Assembly: GCA_937139405.1 (NCBI GenBank)
Contig: CAKZPV010000032.1
Span: 124,001-188,000 of the forward strand
DNA: 64,000 bases
Reading direction: 5' to 3'
Origin: an uncultured Nitrospirota bacterium
GTDB taxonomy: Bacteria > Nitrospirota > Nitrospiria > Nitrospirales > UBA8639
Shown here: positions 54,897 to 63,881 of the stretch, in pieces
How the letters are laid out: each line of letters begins with the position of its first letter
Position numbering within the stretch: the first letter of the stretch is position 1
Program-made: the position numbers and the translations under genes
The notes under the pieces: model-generated
The model's input: only the letters and a program-made list of their open reading frames with translations
Databases searched by the model: none
What the model was told of the DNA's origin: nothing

Positions 54897-55697
54897 ATGC
54901 TTGGAACTGATATGAGTATGGATTTAGTCATTCAGTATGGGCTGCAGGCAGCTAGCGGGCTCATAATTTTAGGAATTGGCGTCATGTTGGCTCGATTCGG
55001 AGGCCAGTATACACATAAGTCCTTAGCAAAATTTGAGATGGAACCACCAGTTCGACTCCTGCTCGTTCGTATTGTGAAAGGCATTATTTTCTTGTTTACC
55101 CTGTTGGTGATGCTCCAACAATTCGGCATTCAGATTTTTCCTCTGATTGCCGGCCTCGGCGTCGCCGGAGTGGGAATCGGCCTGGCCCTTCAAGGAGTAT
55201 TTCTCAATCTCTTCGCGGGCCTCAGCATCATCATGACCAAACCCTTTCGTGTAGGCCAATTCATCGATATTCTCGGAGAACATGGGGAAGTCCAAGCCAT
55301 CGATATTTTCACCACCAAACTTCTCCATATCGACCGATCTATCGTGATCATTCCGAATCGGAAAATAATCGGCGAAATCCTGCATAACTATGGAAAGATT
55401 CGCCAACTCAATTTGACCGTTGGTGTCGCCTACGCCACCGATCTCAGCCAAGCTTTGGCCACCATTCAACGAGTCGTCGATGCCAATCCCCGCGTTGTGC
55501 AAGACCCTGCCCCAGTCATTGGGATCGGACAACTTGCAGACTCCTCCATTAATATCTCAGTAAAACCATGGGTCGCCGTTCAGGATTATGTCCCAGCCCA
55601 AGCTGAACTCTACCAAGCTATTGTCGAAGCCTTCGGAAGCGATCGCATTCAGATTCCCTTCCCACAACGAGAGATTCGAATGCTCAACGCAAGCTAG
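54897..55697 (+). CDS. MscS-family mechanosensitive channel
   Basis: 266 residues; GGAGGA precedes ATG 54897. Two to three membrane spans, then the pore helix region AGVGIGLALQGVFLNLFAGL and the beta domain FRVGQFIDILGEHGEVQAID. Small-conductance osmotic safety valve. It is followed by a secreted DUF1287 gene. Confidence 0.93.
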   Translation: MLGTDMSMDLVIQYGLQAASGLIILGIGVMLARFGGQYTHKSLAKFEMEPPVRLLLVRIVKGIIFLFTLLVMLQQFGIQIFPLIAGLGVAGVGIGLALQGVFLNLFAGLSIIMTKPFRVGQFIDILGEHGEVQAIDIFTTKLLHIDRSIVIIPNRKIIGEILHNYGKIRQLNLTVGVAYATDLSQALATIQRVVDANPRVVQDPAPVIGIGQLADSSINISVKPWVAVQDYVPAQAELYQAIVEAFGSDRIQIPFPQREIRMLNAS

Positions 55698-55805
55698 AAC
55701 CGTTCTCAATGACTACAACACGGGCAACTGATACAGAGGTTTTGACTTCTTTGCGACAATGGTGAACGTTCTAAAACAGTCGAAACTATTTTCAGGACGA
55801 CTCAA

Positions 55806-56465
55806 GTGACTATTCGAAATCTGTCTATTCGGAAATTAATTTCTCTCTGTGGCCTACTGGTCGTATTAGTGGAATTTCATGCGATGTCTTTCGGACAAGA
55901 AGGGGGAAATATTTCGTTTGCTATGGATTTAGTCAAAGCTGCCAAAGAACGCACGAACCATCATGTGACCTATGATGGAAAATATCGCAGTATTCCTTAT
56001 CCCATGGGAGACGTACCGGATGGCATTGGAGTGTGCACCGACGTCGTGATTCGTGCGTATCGTAAACTGGGCATCGATCTGCAACAGCTCGTTCATGAAG
56101 ATATGCAGGCACATTTTGCGGCTTACCCGAACAATTGGGGGCTTCACAAACCGGATGCCAACATTGATCATCGGCGAGTCCAGAACTTACAAACATTCTT
56201 GGCACGTCATGGGACTGTTCTTCCAGTCAGCTTGAAGGCATCGGATTATGTGGCTGGAGATCTGGTCACTTGGACCATCGCCAATCATCTTCCCCATATT
56301 GGCATCGTGACAGACCAATTCGCACTCGGAACGAACCAACCCTTGATTGTGCATAACATCGGAAAAGGCCCTCAACAAGAAGACATACTGTTTGCATTCC
56401 CAATCACCGGCCATTATCGATACGGACAACATTCAGCCACGAGAACAGCAGTTCCCAACTACTAA
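55806..56465 (+). CDS. DUF1287 secreted protein
   Basis: 219 residues with a signal peptide; GTG start with AGGA upstream. GKYRSIPYPMGDVPDGIGVC, TDVVIRAYRKLGIDLQQL and NHLPHIGIVTD are the family marks, which include a Cys/His pair of NlpC/P60-like geometry. Possibly a peptidase acting on the cell wall (inference). Confidence 0.82.
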   Translation: MTIRNLSIRKLISLCGLLVVLVEFHAMSFGQEGGNISFAMDLVKAAKERTNHHVTYDGKYRSIPYPMGDVPDGIGVCTDVVIRAYRKLGIDLQQLVHEDMQAHFAAYPNNWGLHKPDANIDHRRVQNLQTFLARHGTVLPVSLKASDYVAGDLVTWTIANHLPHIGIVTDQFALGTNQPLIVHNIGKGPQQEDILFAFPITGHYRYGQHSATRTAVPNY

Positions 56466-56506
56466 CACCATTACGCACGACGGCGAACACGCAAAGGACT
56501 TCACGT

Positions 56507-56836
56507 ATGACATATCTCTATTTGTTCATGGCAATACTAGCTGAAGTCATTGCCACCAGTGCCCTTAAAAGTGCAGAAGGGTTCACAAAACTTGGTCCTA
56601 GCTTGTTAGTGGTATTGGGATATGGAGCTGCGTTCTACCTCCTAAGCTTAGTTTTGCGCCACATGACAGTGGGAGTCACCTATGCGATTTGGTCAGGCGT
56701 TGGAATCGTTCTCGTGGCACTCGTGGGAGTCGTGGTTTTTCGTGAAATCCCGGATACACCGGCCATCATTGGCATGGGACTGATTATCGCTGGAGTCACG
56801 GTCATCCATACCTTTTCTCAGACTGTTCGGCTTTGA
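56507..56836 (+). CDS. SMR family multidrug efflux protein
   Basis: 109 residues, four membrane helices. Conserved acidic residue in YLYLFMAILAEVIATSALKS and the TVGVTYAIWSGVGIVLVAL core match EmrE-type proton-coupled exporters of cationic drugs. AAGGA precedes ATG 56507. Acts as a dimer. Confidence 0.92.
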   Translation: MTYLYLFMAILAEVIATSALKSAEGFTKLGPSLLVVLGYGAAFYLLSLVLRHMTVGVTYAIWSGVGIVLVALVGVVVFREIPDTPAIIGMGLIIAGVTVIHTFSQTVRL

Positions 56837-56972
56837 AACTTCTTAACAAGACAGCACCCTACTCTTTGTTGAATGGGAATATACGCCTATCCATGGTACC
56901 GTGTTCGTATGGTTGACCCTAGACTGCAAGGTTTTATCACCACCCTTTTGAATAAAAAGGTTTAACGCTGCC

Positions 56973-57869
56973 ATGCCACCTAAGCGAAAACTCACAATCG
57001 TTCCACAACCCACAAAAGCTTCGACGACGTTACGGCCTGAAGATTTAGCTCAAGTCTCAACTCGAAGAGGTCTGGTTCAACTTCTCCGTTCCAAGAAGGT
57101 GGACGTTAAACGCGCAGCTCGCGCGCTCCACTACGAACACGAACTTCGCCAGCTACAGGTGGAATTGGGCAAGTTGCAACGAGATGTTCAGATCAACGGC
57201 CGACGAGTGGTCATCGTATTTGAAGGACGGGATGCCGCAGGAAAAGGTGGTGCGATTCGCCGATTTGTGGAACATCTCAATCCCCGCTCCACGCGAGTGG
57301 TGGCTCTTCCTATCCCCACGGAAGTGGAAAAGGGACAATGGTATTTTCAACGATACGTCAAAAACCTACCAAACCCTGGAGAACTCGCCTTCTTTGATCG
57401 CAGTTGGTACAACCGAGCAGTCGTAGAACCCGTGAATAAATTTTGTACGAAAAAGCAATATCAGACCTTCATGCAACAGGTGCCTGAATTTGAACATATG
57501 CTCTACGAAGATAATATTGAATTCATCAAATTCTGGTTTTCCATTTCAAAAGAAGAACAAGATCGCCGATTCAAGGCGCGAAAGAAAAACCCGCTCAAAC
57601 ATTGGAAAGTGAGCCCTGTCGACGATAAGGCCCAAGAGCATTGGGACCTCTATACTCAGTATAAGGAAGAAATGTTCAGCAAAACGCATACATCCTATGC
57701 CCCTTGGGTCATCGTGAAGGCTAATAGTAAAATCCGCGCCCGACTTGAAGGCATTCGCCATGTGTTAAATACCGTCTCTTATGCCGGGAAAGAGAAAGCG
57801 ACAGTCAATCTTCACCCTGATCCCAATATCATTCTCCGCTTCCACCGCCGCACCGCGACAATAGATTAA
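56973..57869 (+). CDS. ppk2: Polyphosphate kinase 2
   Basis: 298 residues, PPK2 class I length. Walker A FEGRDAAGKGGAIRRF, Walker B AFFDRSWYNRA and the lid RRFKARKKNPLKHWKVS are complete. It moves phosphate between polyphosphate and nucleoside diphosphates, usually favouring nucleotide synthesis. No exopolyphosphatase or ppk1 nearby. Confidence 0.95.
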   Translation: MPPKRKLTIVPQPTKASTTLRPEDLAQVSTRRGLVQLLRSKKVDVKRAARALHYEHELRQLQVELGKLQRDVQINGRRVVIVFEGRDAAGKGGAIRRFVEHLNPRSTRVVALPIPTEVEKGQWYFQRYVKNLPNPGELAFFDRSWYNRAVVEPVNKFCTKKQYQTFMQQVPEFEHMLYEDNIEFIKFWFSISKEEQDRRFKARKKNPLKHWKVSPVDDKAQEHWDLYTQYKEEMFSKTHTSYAPWVIVKANSKIRARLEGIRHVLNTVSYAGKEKATVNLHPDPNIILRFHRRTATID

Positions 57870-58052
57870 TCGTTCCTCAGGCTATTATCGCTTCTCTCAG
57901 ATTCACTTCTGAAATGAAGCCCTCATCGCCCCATTCTTATACTCCTGAATAAGGCTGTAATGATTGTGAGGATGGAAAGACCATGCTAAATAAACACATG
58001 GCATAAATACCAACGATCATCTCACATGTATAAATTAATACGATACGACGAC

Positions 58053-58832
58053 ATGAAACTTTGGATCATACTTTCTTTCACATTGCTCAACCTTATCGGC
58101 TGTTCATCCATTCCAAAAACGTTTTCTCCTCAACAGCCCATTTCACCCTACACGTTTACTCATCAGAAGTTTCATCAAACACTACAACAACATGTCAAAG
58201 ATGGAGTCGTGAATTATCAGACGTTGGGCTCTGACTCTTCTTTATCTGCTTACATCAATATCCTTAAGCATGTCGCGCCACAACAACTTCCCACACCTAA
58301 CCACCGTCTCACATTCTGGATCAATGCCTATAATGCCTTTGCTATACGAGGAATTCTTGATGGCCACTCCCCTTCAACGTTTTCTGGACGTTACACATAT
58401 TTTATTGCCACAGAGTATATCGTCGGGAATGAACTCATTAATTTGTACGACTTGGAACGCAAGCTCTTAATCCCCGGTTTTCGAGAACCACGTATTCATT
58501 TTGCCATTGTCTGTGCGTCACAATCCTGTCCAAAGCTCCAATCCTGGGTGTATACACCTGAGCTTATTGACGAACAACTCACGCTCAGTGCCGAACAATT
58601 TATCAACGATTCTTCACGTAACCATTTTGACCAACAAAGGAAAATCGCCTATCTTTCCAAAATATTCGATTGGTTTGAGGAAGACTTCACCAATCATTCA
58701 GGCTCTCTCCTTAACTACATCTCACAATTTGTCAAGGATGAAAGACTGGCACAAGATCTGCGCACCACCCCATACACGATTACATTCCTTGATTATGATT
58801 GGGAATTAAACGGTCTTCCTCCACAGCAATAA
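58053..58832 (+). CDS. DUF547 lipoprotein
   Basis: About 259 residues. The ATG at 58053 gives a lipoprotein signal (LLNLIGCSS). The DUF547 core is ITFWINAYNAFAIRGILDGH-like, with RIHFAIVCASQSCPKLQSWV and the KIFDWFEEDF segment. The in-frame ATG at 58026 is also possible. Cellular role unknown. Confidence 0.85.
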   Translation: MKLWIILSFTLLNLIGCSSIPKTFSPQQPISPYTFTHQKFHQTLQQHVKDGVVNYQTLGSDSSLSAYINILKHVAPQQLPTPNHRLTFWINAYNAFAIRGILDGHSPSTFSGRYTYFIATEYIVGNELINLYDLERKLLIPGFREPRIHFAIVCASQSCPKLQSWVYTPELIDEQLTLSAEQFINDSSRNHFDQQRKIAYLSKIFDWFEEDFTNHSGSLLNYISQFVKDERLAQDLRTTPYTITFLDYDWELNGLPPQQ

Positions 58833-59044
58833 TATTAATCAACAATCATTACTGACACTTTTTCTCCCTCCGTCACTATTTCCCGACAATCTGTACCATT
58901 TCCCTTTAAAAAAATGAAGAAATTTGTAATGCCTCGTACAAATAAAAGACTGAGCCCAAAGAAACCATTAAGCTGAGAGCTTTTCATACCACCAATTGAA
59001 AATCTCAGACTTTTTCAGATTATTCAACAATGGAGGCATTTAAC

Positions 59045-59311
59045 ATGTCGCAAAAATCACTGTTACTCGGGGCAGCTCTTTCCGGATTACTGGTTGTGAC
59101 GGGCTGCGCTCATTCAGGTAACTCTATGCCAGGCGGAGAGATGGCCAAAGGCCAATGTCATGGCGTCAACGACTGTAAGGGCAAGGGTGAATGTAAAACT
59201 GCAAGCAATTCGTGTGAAGGAAAGAATGATTGTAAGGGTAAAAGCTGGATGAGCATGAGCAAAGCCGATTGCGACACCAAAGGCGGGAACTACGTGGCCA
59301 AAGCCCATTGA
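59045..59311 (+). CDS. Bufferin precursor BufA2-like lipoprotein
   Basis: 88 residues. ATG 59045 has GGAGG at optimal spacing; the longer frame from 59030 is not needed. The signal ends in VTGC (C21), so lipidation is likely. The mature part has six cysteines (C38, C44, C50, C57, C63, C76) in two related units, CHGVNDCKGKGEC and CEGKNDCKGKSW, and a final DCDTKGG. This matches BufA2-type ribosomal peptides whose cysteines are modified by the BufBC pair to bind copper (family knowledge). Followed directly by bufB; the modification itself is inferred here. Confidence 0.85.
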   Translation: MSQKSLLLGAALSGLLVVTGCAHSGNSMPGGEMAKGQCHGVNDCKGKGECKTASNSCEGKNDCKGKSWMSMSKADCDTKGGNYVAKAH

Positions 59312-59330
59312 TGAATCATATACTGAGTTG

Positions 59331-60203
59331 ATGCCTACGCAAGCACCGAACATAGGGGTGGGACTTCGTCCCACCCACTATCCACACCTCGAACCTCGTC
59401 CTCAAACCAAGGTGTCGTGGTTTGAAGCCATAAGTGAAAACTATATGGACTCGAAGGGACGTCCCTTGGACATGTTGGAGCTGATACGAACGGATTACCC
59501 GGTCGCCTTACATGGGGTTTCCCTTTCTATTGCATCAACGGAAGGCCTTCGCAAAAATTATTTACACAAACTTCGCAACTTGGTTAAGCGGATTGATCCA
59601 TTTATCGTCTCGGATCATCTGTGCTGGACAGGGTTACAGCAACAAAACTTGCACGATCTTCTCCCCATTCCGTTTACGGACGAAGCGTTAACTCTTATCG
59701 TTGAACATATCGACCAAGTCCAAACATTTTTGCAAAAACCCATTCTGTTAGAGAATGTGTCAACATATCTTCGATTTCCATGCGGTGATTATACAGAATG
59801 GGATTTTTTACAAGCCGTTTCCGATCGTTCAGGGTGTCAAATTTTGTTAGACCTGAATAATTTGTATGTCAATGCCCACAATCATCGCTTTGATTCTTCC
59901 ATGTTTCTAGAAAAAATTCCTACTCAAATTATCGGACAGGTTCATTTAGCAGGGTATACCGACATGGGCACTCATCTCTTTGATACGCATTCCAAACCTG
60001 TGTATCCCGCGGTCTGGGATCTCTTTTCCTCACTCATTGCTCGTGCCCCGGATCTACCCGTATTGATTGAATGGGATGAAGACATCCCTGAATTTTCACA
60101 ACTTGAAGAAGAAGCACTGAAAGCCGCGCATATTTGGAACGACCATCATGGCCAAACTCACACTCAGCGAATTTCAACACCTGTTTTCTCAAGCTTCTCT
60201 TAG
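59331..60203 (+). CDS. bufB: BufB, DUF692 (MNIO) multinuclear iron oxidase
   Basis: 290 residues from ATG 59331. All DUF692 marks are visible: EAISENYMD, VALHGVSLSI, IVSDHLCWTG, NLHDLLPIPFT, LLENVSTYL, DLNNLYVNAHNH, VHLAGYTDMGTHLFDTHSK, LIEWDEDIPEF. The His, Asp and Glu residues bind the iron cluster. MNIO enzymes modify peptide cysteines. Nineteen bases after bufA, and overlapped 56 bases by bufC, which fits co-translation. Confidence 0.93.
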   Translation: MPTQAPNIGVGLRPTHYPHLEPRPQTKVSWFEAISENYMDSKGRPLDMLELIRTDYPVALHGVSLSIASTEGLRKNYLHKLRNLVKRIDPFIVSDHLCWTGLQQQNLHDLLPIPFTDEALTLIVEHIDQVQTFLQKPILLENVSTYLRFPCGDYTEWDFLQAVSDRSGCQILLDLNNLYVNAHNHRFDSSMFLEKIPTQIIGQVHLAGYTDMGTHLFDTHSKPVYPAVWDLFSSLIARAPDLPVLIEWDEDIPEFSQLEEEALKAAHIWNDHHGQTHTQRISTPVFSSFS

Positions 60204-60972
60204 ACCGGAAAATACAGGTGTTGACCCGAGCCTGCTCAACGGGATCATCCCGGGAGGGACGCTGACTTCAGATGCTGCGATTGAGGTGTATCGTACCGGG
60301 CACATTGTCCGGCTGACAGAGGCCCTGGGTGAAACATTTGAAGCTGTTTGGTGGGTAGCAGGAGATGAACATTATTTTCAGTTAGCCAAGGAATTTTTGC
60401 TGACGCATCCGTCTGCTTCGTATAATCTTTCAGACTTCGGAAAACTTTTCCCAGATTTTCTCGATAAACGACAACCCTTTTCCGATCTTCCGTTTCTCGC
60501 GGACTTAGCACGATTTGAGTGGCTGTTCAAAGAGATCTTTCACCTTCCACAGCACACAAGCCTCACGGCAGATCAATTCCATCAACACCCCTTGTCTGGA
60601 AATCTTCGTCTTTCGTTTGGGCCTTCGATACGCGTATTTCAATCCCCGTATTCCGTCTATGAAATTTGGAAACTTCGAGGAACCATCCAAAATTCACTGC
60701 CAGAAAAAATTTGGGGAACCCCCCAATGGCTGCTATGCTACAAGCACCAACAGCAGGTCTATATCAAACATGTGAGTGAACCTGAATATTTGTTATTAGG
60801 CCATCTCATCGCTGGAGCGAGCATTGAGGAATCGTTGGATCGCACGCTCCAAGAATTTTCTGATATCACGGCCACCACCGTTTCTGATTTATTTACCGTG
60901 ATCAAACACACGGAGATCGTGACGCTACTCACAGAAAACACCGCACCGATAAGCGGCGATGCAGACCTATAA
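60148..60972 (+). CDS. bufC: BufC, DUF2063 partner protein
   Basis: 274 residues. N-terminal DUF2063 helical domain (LSEFQHLFSQASLRPE, EVYRTGHIVRLTEALGETFE, ARFEWLFKEIF) and a C-terminal winged domain that in the family presents the precursor peptide to the MNIO oxidase. It overlaps bufB by 56 bases and the radical SAM gene by 14. Confidence 0.9.
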   Translation: MAKLTLSEFQHLFSQASLRPENTGVDPSLLNGIIPGGTLTSDAAIEVYRTGHIVRLTEALGETFEAVWWVAGDEHYFQLAKEFLLTHPSASYNLSDFGKLFPDFLDKRQPFSDLPFLADLARFEWLFKEIFHLPQHTSLTADQFHQHPLSGNLRLSFGPSIRVFQSPYSVYEIWKLRGTIQNSLPEKIWGTPQWLLCYKHQQQVYIKHVSEPEYLLLGHLIAGASIEESLDRTLQEFSDITATTVSDLFTVIKHTEIVTLLTENTAPISGDADL

Positions 60973-62002
60973 TCTCACAAGAAACTCAACAATGAAACTT
61001 TCAACCGTCCTTAAGCCCATTAAAAACATCATCCAAAAACGGCCAATCCTAGCTATCTTTGAAGCCACCCTACGGTGCAATTCGGCATGTGGTTATTGCG
61101 ATCTCCCTCTTAATCAGGGCCGGTATGAAATGAGCCGCGAAGAAATCCTCCGTGTCTTTTCTCATCTGTATGAGGAAGGATTACGAGTCGTGTTTGTCCA
61201 AGGAGGCGAACCCCTCTTGAGGAAAGATCTCCCAGATATTCTGGACGATTTATCTTCGCTTGGATTCACCGTCAGTCTTATCTCTAACGGAACAAAATTG
61301 ACCTCTGGCCTTCTGACTCGTTTGGCCCGGCACTCGATCAGCATTTCAATCAGTCTTGATACCTTAAATCGCGAACGGTATCGAACAATAAGAGGAGCCG
61401 ATCAATTAGAACTCGTCCTGAAAGGAATAGAGTTGTTAGACGAATACCCTCATGCGAAATACCTCACCTGCATTGTGAGCGAGGTAAACCGAGATGATGT
61501 GTTGGATGTCATGCGCTTTGCACGTCATCATGGCATGATCCCTGTTCTCGGCGCATATCATTGGGACATCTCCCGGTATGGAAAAGTTGATCTTACGCTT
61601 CAGTATCAAAAAGCTACCGCAAGTGCCGTTTTTCAAAAAATACTGGAGACAAACATCGTGCCAAACGGGTATTTTCGCGACTATCTACACGACAACATCC
61701 GTTGGCTCAATGACCAAGAGCTTCCAACTTGTGATGCAGGACGATACAGCATTGCCATTGATGCCTCAGGCAATGTGGCAGCCTGTCTCGCCCTGCCCCA
61801 TAAGGGAAATCTCTTGACATCCTCATTACCTGAAATTCTTGGCGATCTGGATTATGGCGCCGTCAAACAATGCTCGGACCGTTCATCCTGCAATATGCTC
61901 TGTAGCCGTGTCGTGGGTTCAAATCTACGCCATCCTCTTTCAGCTCTAAGAACGCCAACCGTCCTGTTACCAACAACATCCGAATTCAGCCATGCTCATT
62001 AA
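60959..62002 (+). CDS. Radical SAM protein with SPASM-like C-terminus
   Basis: 347 residues (ATG 60992 is an alternative start). Cluster motif C40-x3-C44-x2-C47 in LRCNSACGYCD; TIM-barrel GGEPLLRKDLP and SLDTLNRERYRTIRG. The C-terminus has CDAGRYSIAIDASGNVAACL, then CSDRSSCNMLC, a cysteine pattern like SPASM auxiliary clusters, which often act on peptides. The start overlaps bufC, so it is coupled to the bufferin operon. Target and reaction unknown; the bufferin peptide is an obvious candidate (inference). Confidence 0.85.
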   Translation: MQTYNLTRNSTMKLSTVLKPIKNIIQKRPILAIFEATLRCNSACGYCDLPLNQGRYEMSREEILRVFSHLYEEGLRVVFVQGGEPLLRKDLPDILDDLSSLGFTVSLISNGTKLTSGLLTRLARHSISISISLDTLNRERYRTIRGADQLELVLKGIELLDEYPHAKYLTCIVSEVNRDDVLDVMRFARHHGMIPVLGAYHWDISRYGKVDLTLQYQKATASAVFQKILETNIVPNGYFRDYLHDNIRWLNDQELPTCDAGRYSIAIDASGNVAACLALPHKGNLLTSSLPEILGDLDYGAVKQCSDRSSCNMLCSRVVGSNLRHPLSALRTPTVLLPTTSEFSHAH

Positions 62003-62684
62003 ATCAGGGGAACACGTTCATCTTGCCCAATTATTGACCTTTATGGTCCTGGGCGAACAGCTCGCACATGATTGTGCGCACGCCCAAATTTGTTTGGCTC
62101 CTGCACCAGGCATGAAAAAATTCTTGGCAAGCCAGGCACGACAAGAAGGGTATCATGCCCTCGCATTTCAAGGGGCCATTCGTTGGTTGACTCCACAATC
62201 TCGACATCCATCGCCGATGTCCGAACACATGAATGCATACCGAAAGCTCTTGGAAGACGCCATTGATCGTCGAGATTTTGCAGAGACCCTTGTAGCAGAA
62301 CAAATCATTCTCGAGGGGTTAGGAGAAGCCATTCTCAAAAAAATTGAGGCAGGGCTAGCAAAACGTGGTGCACCATTTCATAGACTTAGACGAATGCTCA
62401 TTCATCAAGAAGAAGCTCATCACCAATTTGGCCTCCGCGCGCTCACCGCCATGTTGGAGCGAGACGAGGAATGCGACGAGACGTTACGTGATCGAACACA
62501 GAAATATCTCCCCTTAGCCAAAACACTCCTCTTCTCGGCACAAGACGCGTTCTATTCAATCAACGAAGATCCACAGGAATATTGGAACGAGTTTCAACAA
62601 CACCTGCCTGTCTGGCTTTATACTCATTCATCACAACCGCATCACTCGCGATTTTTTCCGCTTGCAGCCTGTATCCACTCATAA
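61992..62684 (+). CDS. Ferritin-like di-iron protein
   Basis: 230 residues, mostly helical. It has a four-helix di-iron pattern: E22, E52-x2-H55 (RQEGYHALAF), E103/E108 (VAEQIILEGLGE) and E140/E141-x2-H143/H144 (HQEEAHHQFG). Enzymes of this sort oxidise or hydroxylate a substrate, or store iron. The start overlaps the radical SAM stop by 11 bases. No known subfamily recognised; a role in peptide or metal processing is an inference from the operon. Confidence 0.75.
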   Translation: MLIKSGEHVHLAQLLTFMVLGEQLAHDCAHAQICLAPAPGMKKFLASQARQEGYHALAFQGAIRWLTPQSRHPSPMSEHMNAYRKLLEDAIDRRDFAETLVAEQIILEGLGEAILKKIEAGLAKRGAPFHRLRRMLIHQEEAHHQFGLRALTAMLERDEECDETLRDRTQKYLPLAKTLLFSAQDAFYSINEDPQEYWNEFQQHLPVWLYTHSSQPHHSRFFPLAACIHS

Positions 62685-62701
62685 GGAAAGAACCAGAAAT
62701 C

Positions 62702-63397
62702 ATGATCTGGGTGGTTATCCCTACATACAACGAAGAACATGCCCTCCCCCACACGCTGACTTCAGTGTTCCAACAACACGGCGAGTTCAACGTGATCGTC
62801 GTTGACGGCGGAAGTCTCGACAACACCCACGATATTGTTCGAACGCACGATCGTATAACCTGGTTGACGGCTCCTAAAGGCCGGGCCTCGCAAATGAATG
62901 TTGGAGCAAACTACGTGCTGGCACAGCAAGCTTCATCGAATGACTGGCTGCTCTTTCTTCATGCTGACACACTTCTTCCAACTCATGCCTTCAAGCAACT
63001 CAGTCATTTAGCAGAAGATAGCACGTGTCAAGCGGGAGGATTTCAGCACCAGTTTTCTGGGAAAGACTGGCGACTCCGAATGATTTCTTGGTTGGACAAC
63101 TTTCGGTGTCAGCGCTCACAAATCATCTATGGCGACCAGGCTCTATTTGTCCGTGCAGGACTCTTTCGTCAGCTGGGAGGATTTCCTCTACTCCCGATGT
63201 TGGAAGATGTCAGATTTTGCGAGCAACTTCTTCTCCATACCACTCCCCGACTTTTAGCTTCTCCGGTTGTCACTGATGCGAGAAAATTTATTCAGATGGG
63301 GATTTGGCGAAGTTTTATCCGCGTTCTAATGATCATTCTTCATGTTGAATTTGGCCTTCCGACCTTCACCCCTTCTTTTTTTGCTGATGTTCGCTAA
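62702..63397 (+). CDS. Family-2 glycosyltransferase (TIGR04283-like)
   Basis: 231 residues from ATG 62702 with AAGGAAAG upstream; the frame is open from 62582 inside the previous gene. GT-A fold: VVIPTYNEEHALPHTL, IVVDGGSLDNT, LLFLHADTLLP, GGFPLLPMLEDVRFCEQLL. The size and motifs resemble the TIGR04283 group, some of which are linked to arsenosugar synthesis; I cannot confirm that here. It lies 17 bases after the di-iron gene, thus probably in the same transcript. Confidence 0.85.
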   Translation: MIWVVIPTYNEEHALPHTLTSVFQQHGEFNVIVVDGGSLDNTHDIVRTHDRITWLTAPKGRASQMNVGANYVLAQQASSNDWLLFLHADTLLPTHAFKQLSHLAEDSTCQAGGFQHQFSGKDWRLRMISWLDNFRCQRSQIIYGDQALFVRAGLFRQLGGFPLLPMLEDVRFCEQLLLHTTPRLLASPVVTDARKFIQMGIWRSFIRVLMIILHVEFGLPTFTPSFFADVR

Positions 63398-63591
63398 GAG
63401 CGTATTATTGTGAAGTTCTGTCTTCATGGGCAAAACGAGGCGTTGCTGTTTTCAACACAACATAACGTAAAATAACGAACAACGAACGGCCCACTCCCTC
63501 CGCAGTTTGCTCACCGGCTGCATGAACATTTTCCCACAAACTCTCAAGAATTCCTGTGTCACCAACCGATACCATAAACACAGGAGAGAAT

Positions 63592-63855
63592 ATGAGCCAC
63601 AACAACGAGCCCCTTACTCACACAGAAGACCTTCCCAGCTTTCTTCAAGATTTCGAAGACACAGACCTTCAGCGCTACACCTGTTTTGCTAGTGAATTTC
63701 GTGATCAACGGATGGAATCAGGATCCATTGCCGAAGCTGGCTTCTGGAATACAGTGGTCAACCTCTGTATTGATGAGCGGATGCGGCGGGATCAAGACAT
63801 TCGGCGATTAGAATATATGTACCGGACGGGTGTGGATCCAGATCAGTATAGTTAA
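63592..63855 (+). CDS. Small protein, unknown
   Basis: 87 residues. ATG 63592 has a strong GGAGAG upstream. Acidic N-terminus (NNEPLTHTEDLPSFLQDFED) and a helical C-terminal half (MRRDQDIRRLEYMYRTGVDP). No family recognised. It is 194 bases beyond the glycosyltransferase gene, so possibly independent. Confidence 0.7.
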   Translation: MSHNNEPLTHTEDLPSFLQDFEDTDLQRYTCFASEFRDQRMESGSIAEAGFWNTVVNLCIDERMRRDQDIRRLEYMYRTGVDPDQYS

Positions 63856-63881
63856 GTTATCCTCAAGAACCTCACGAAACT

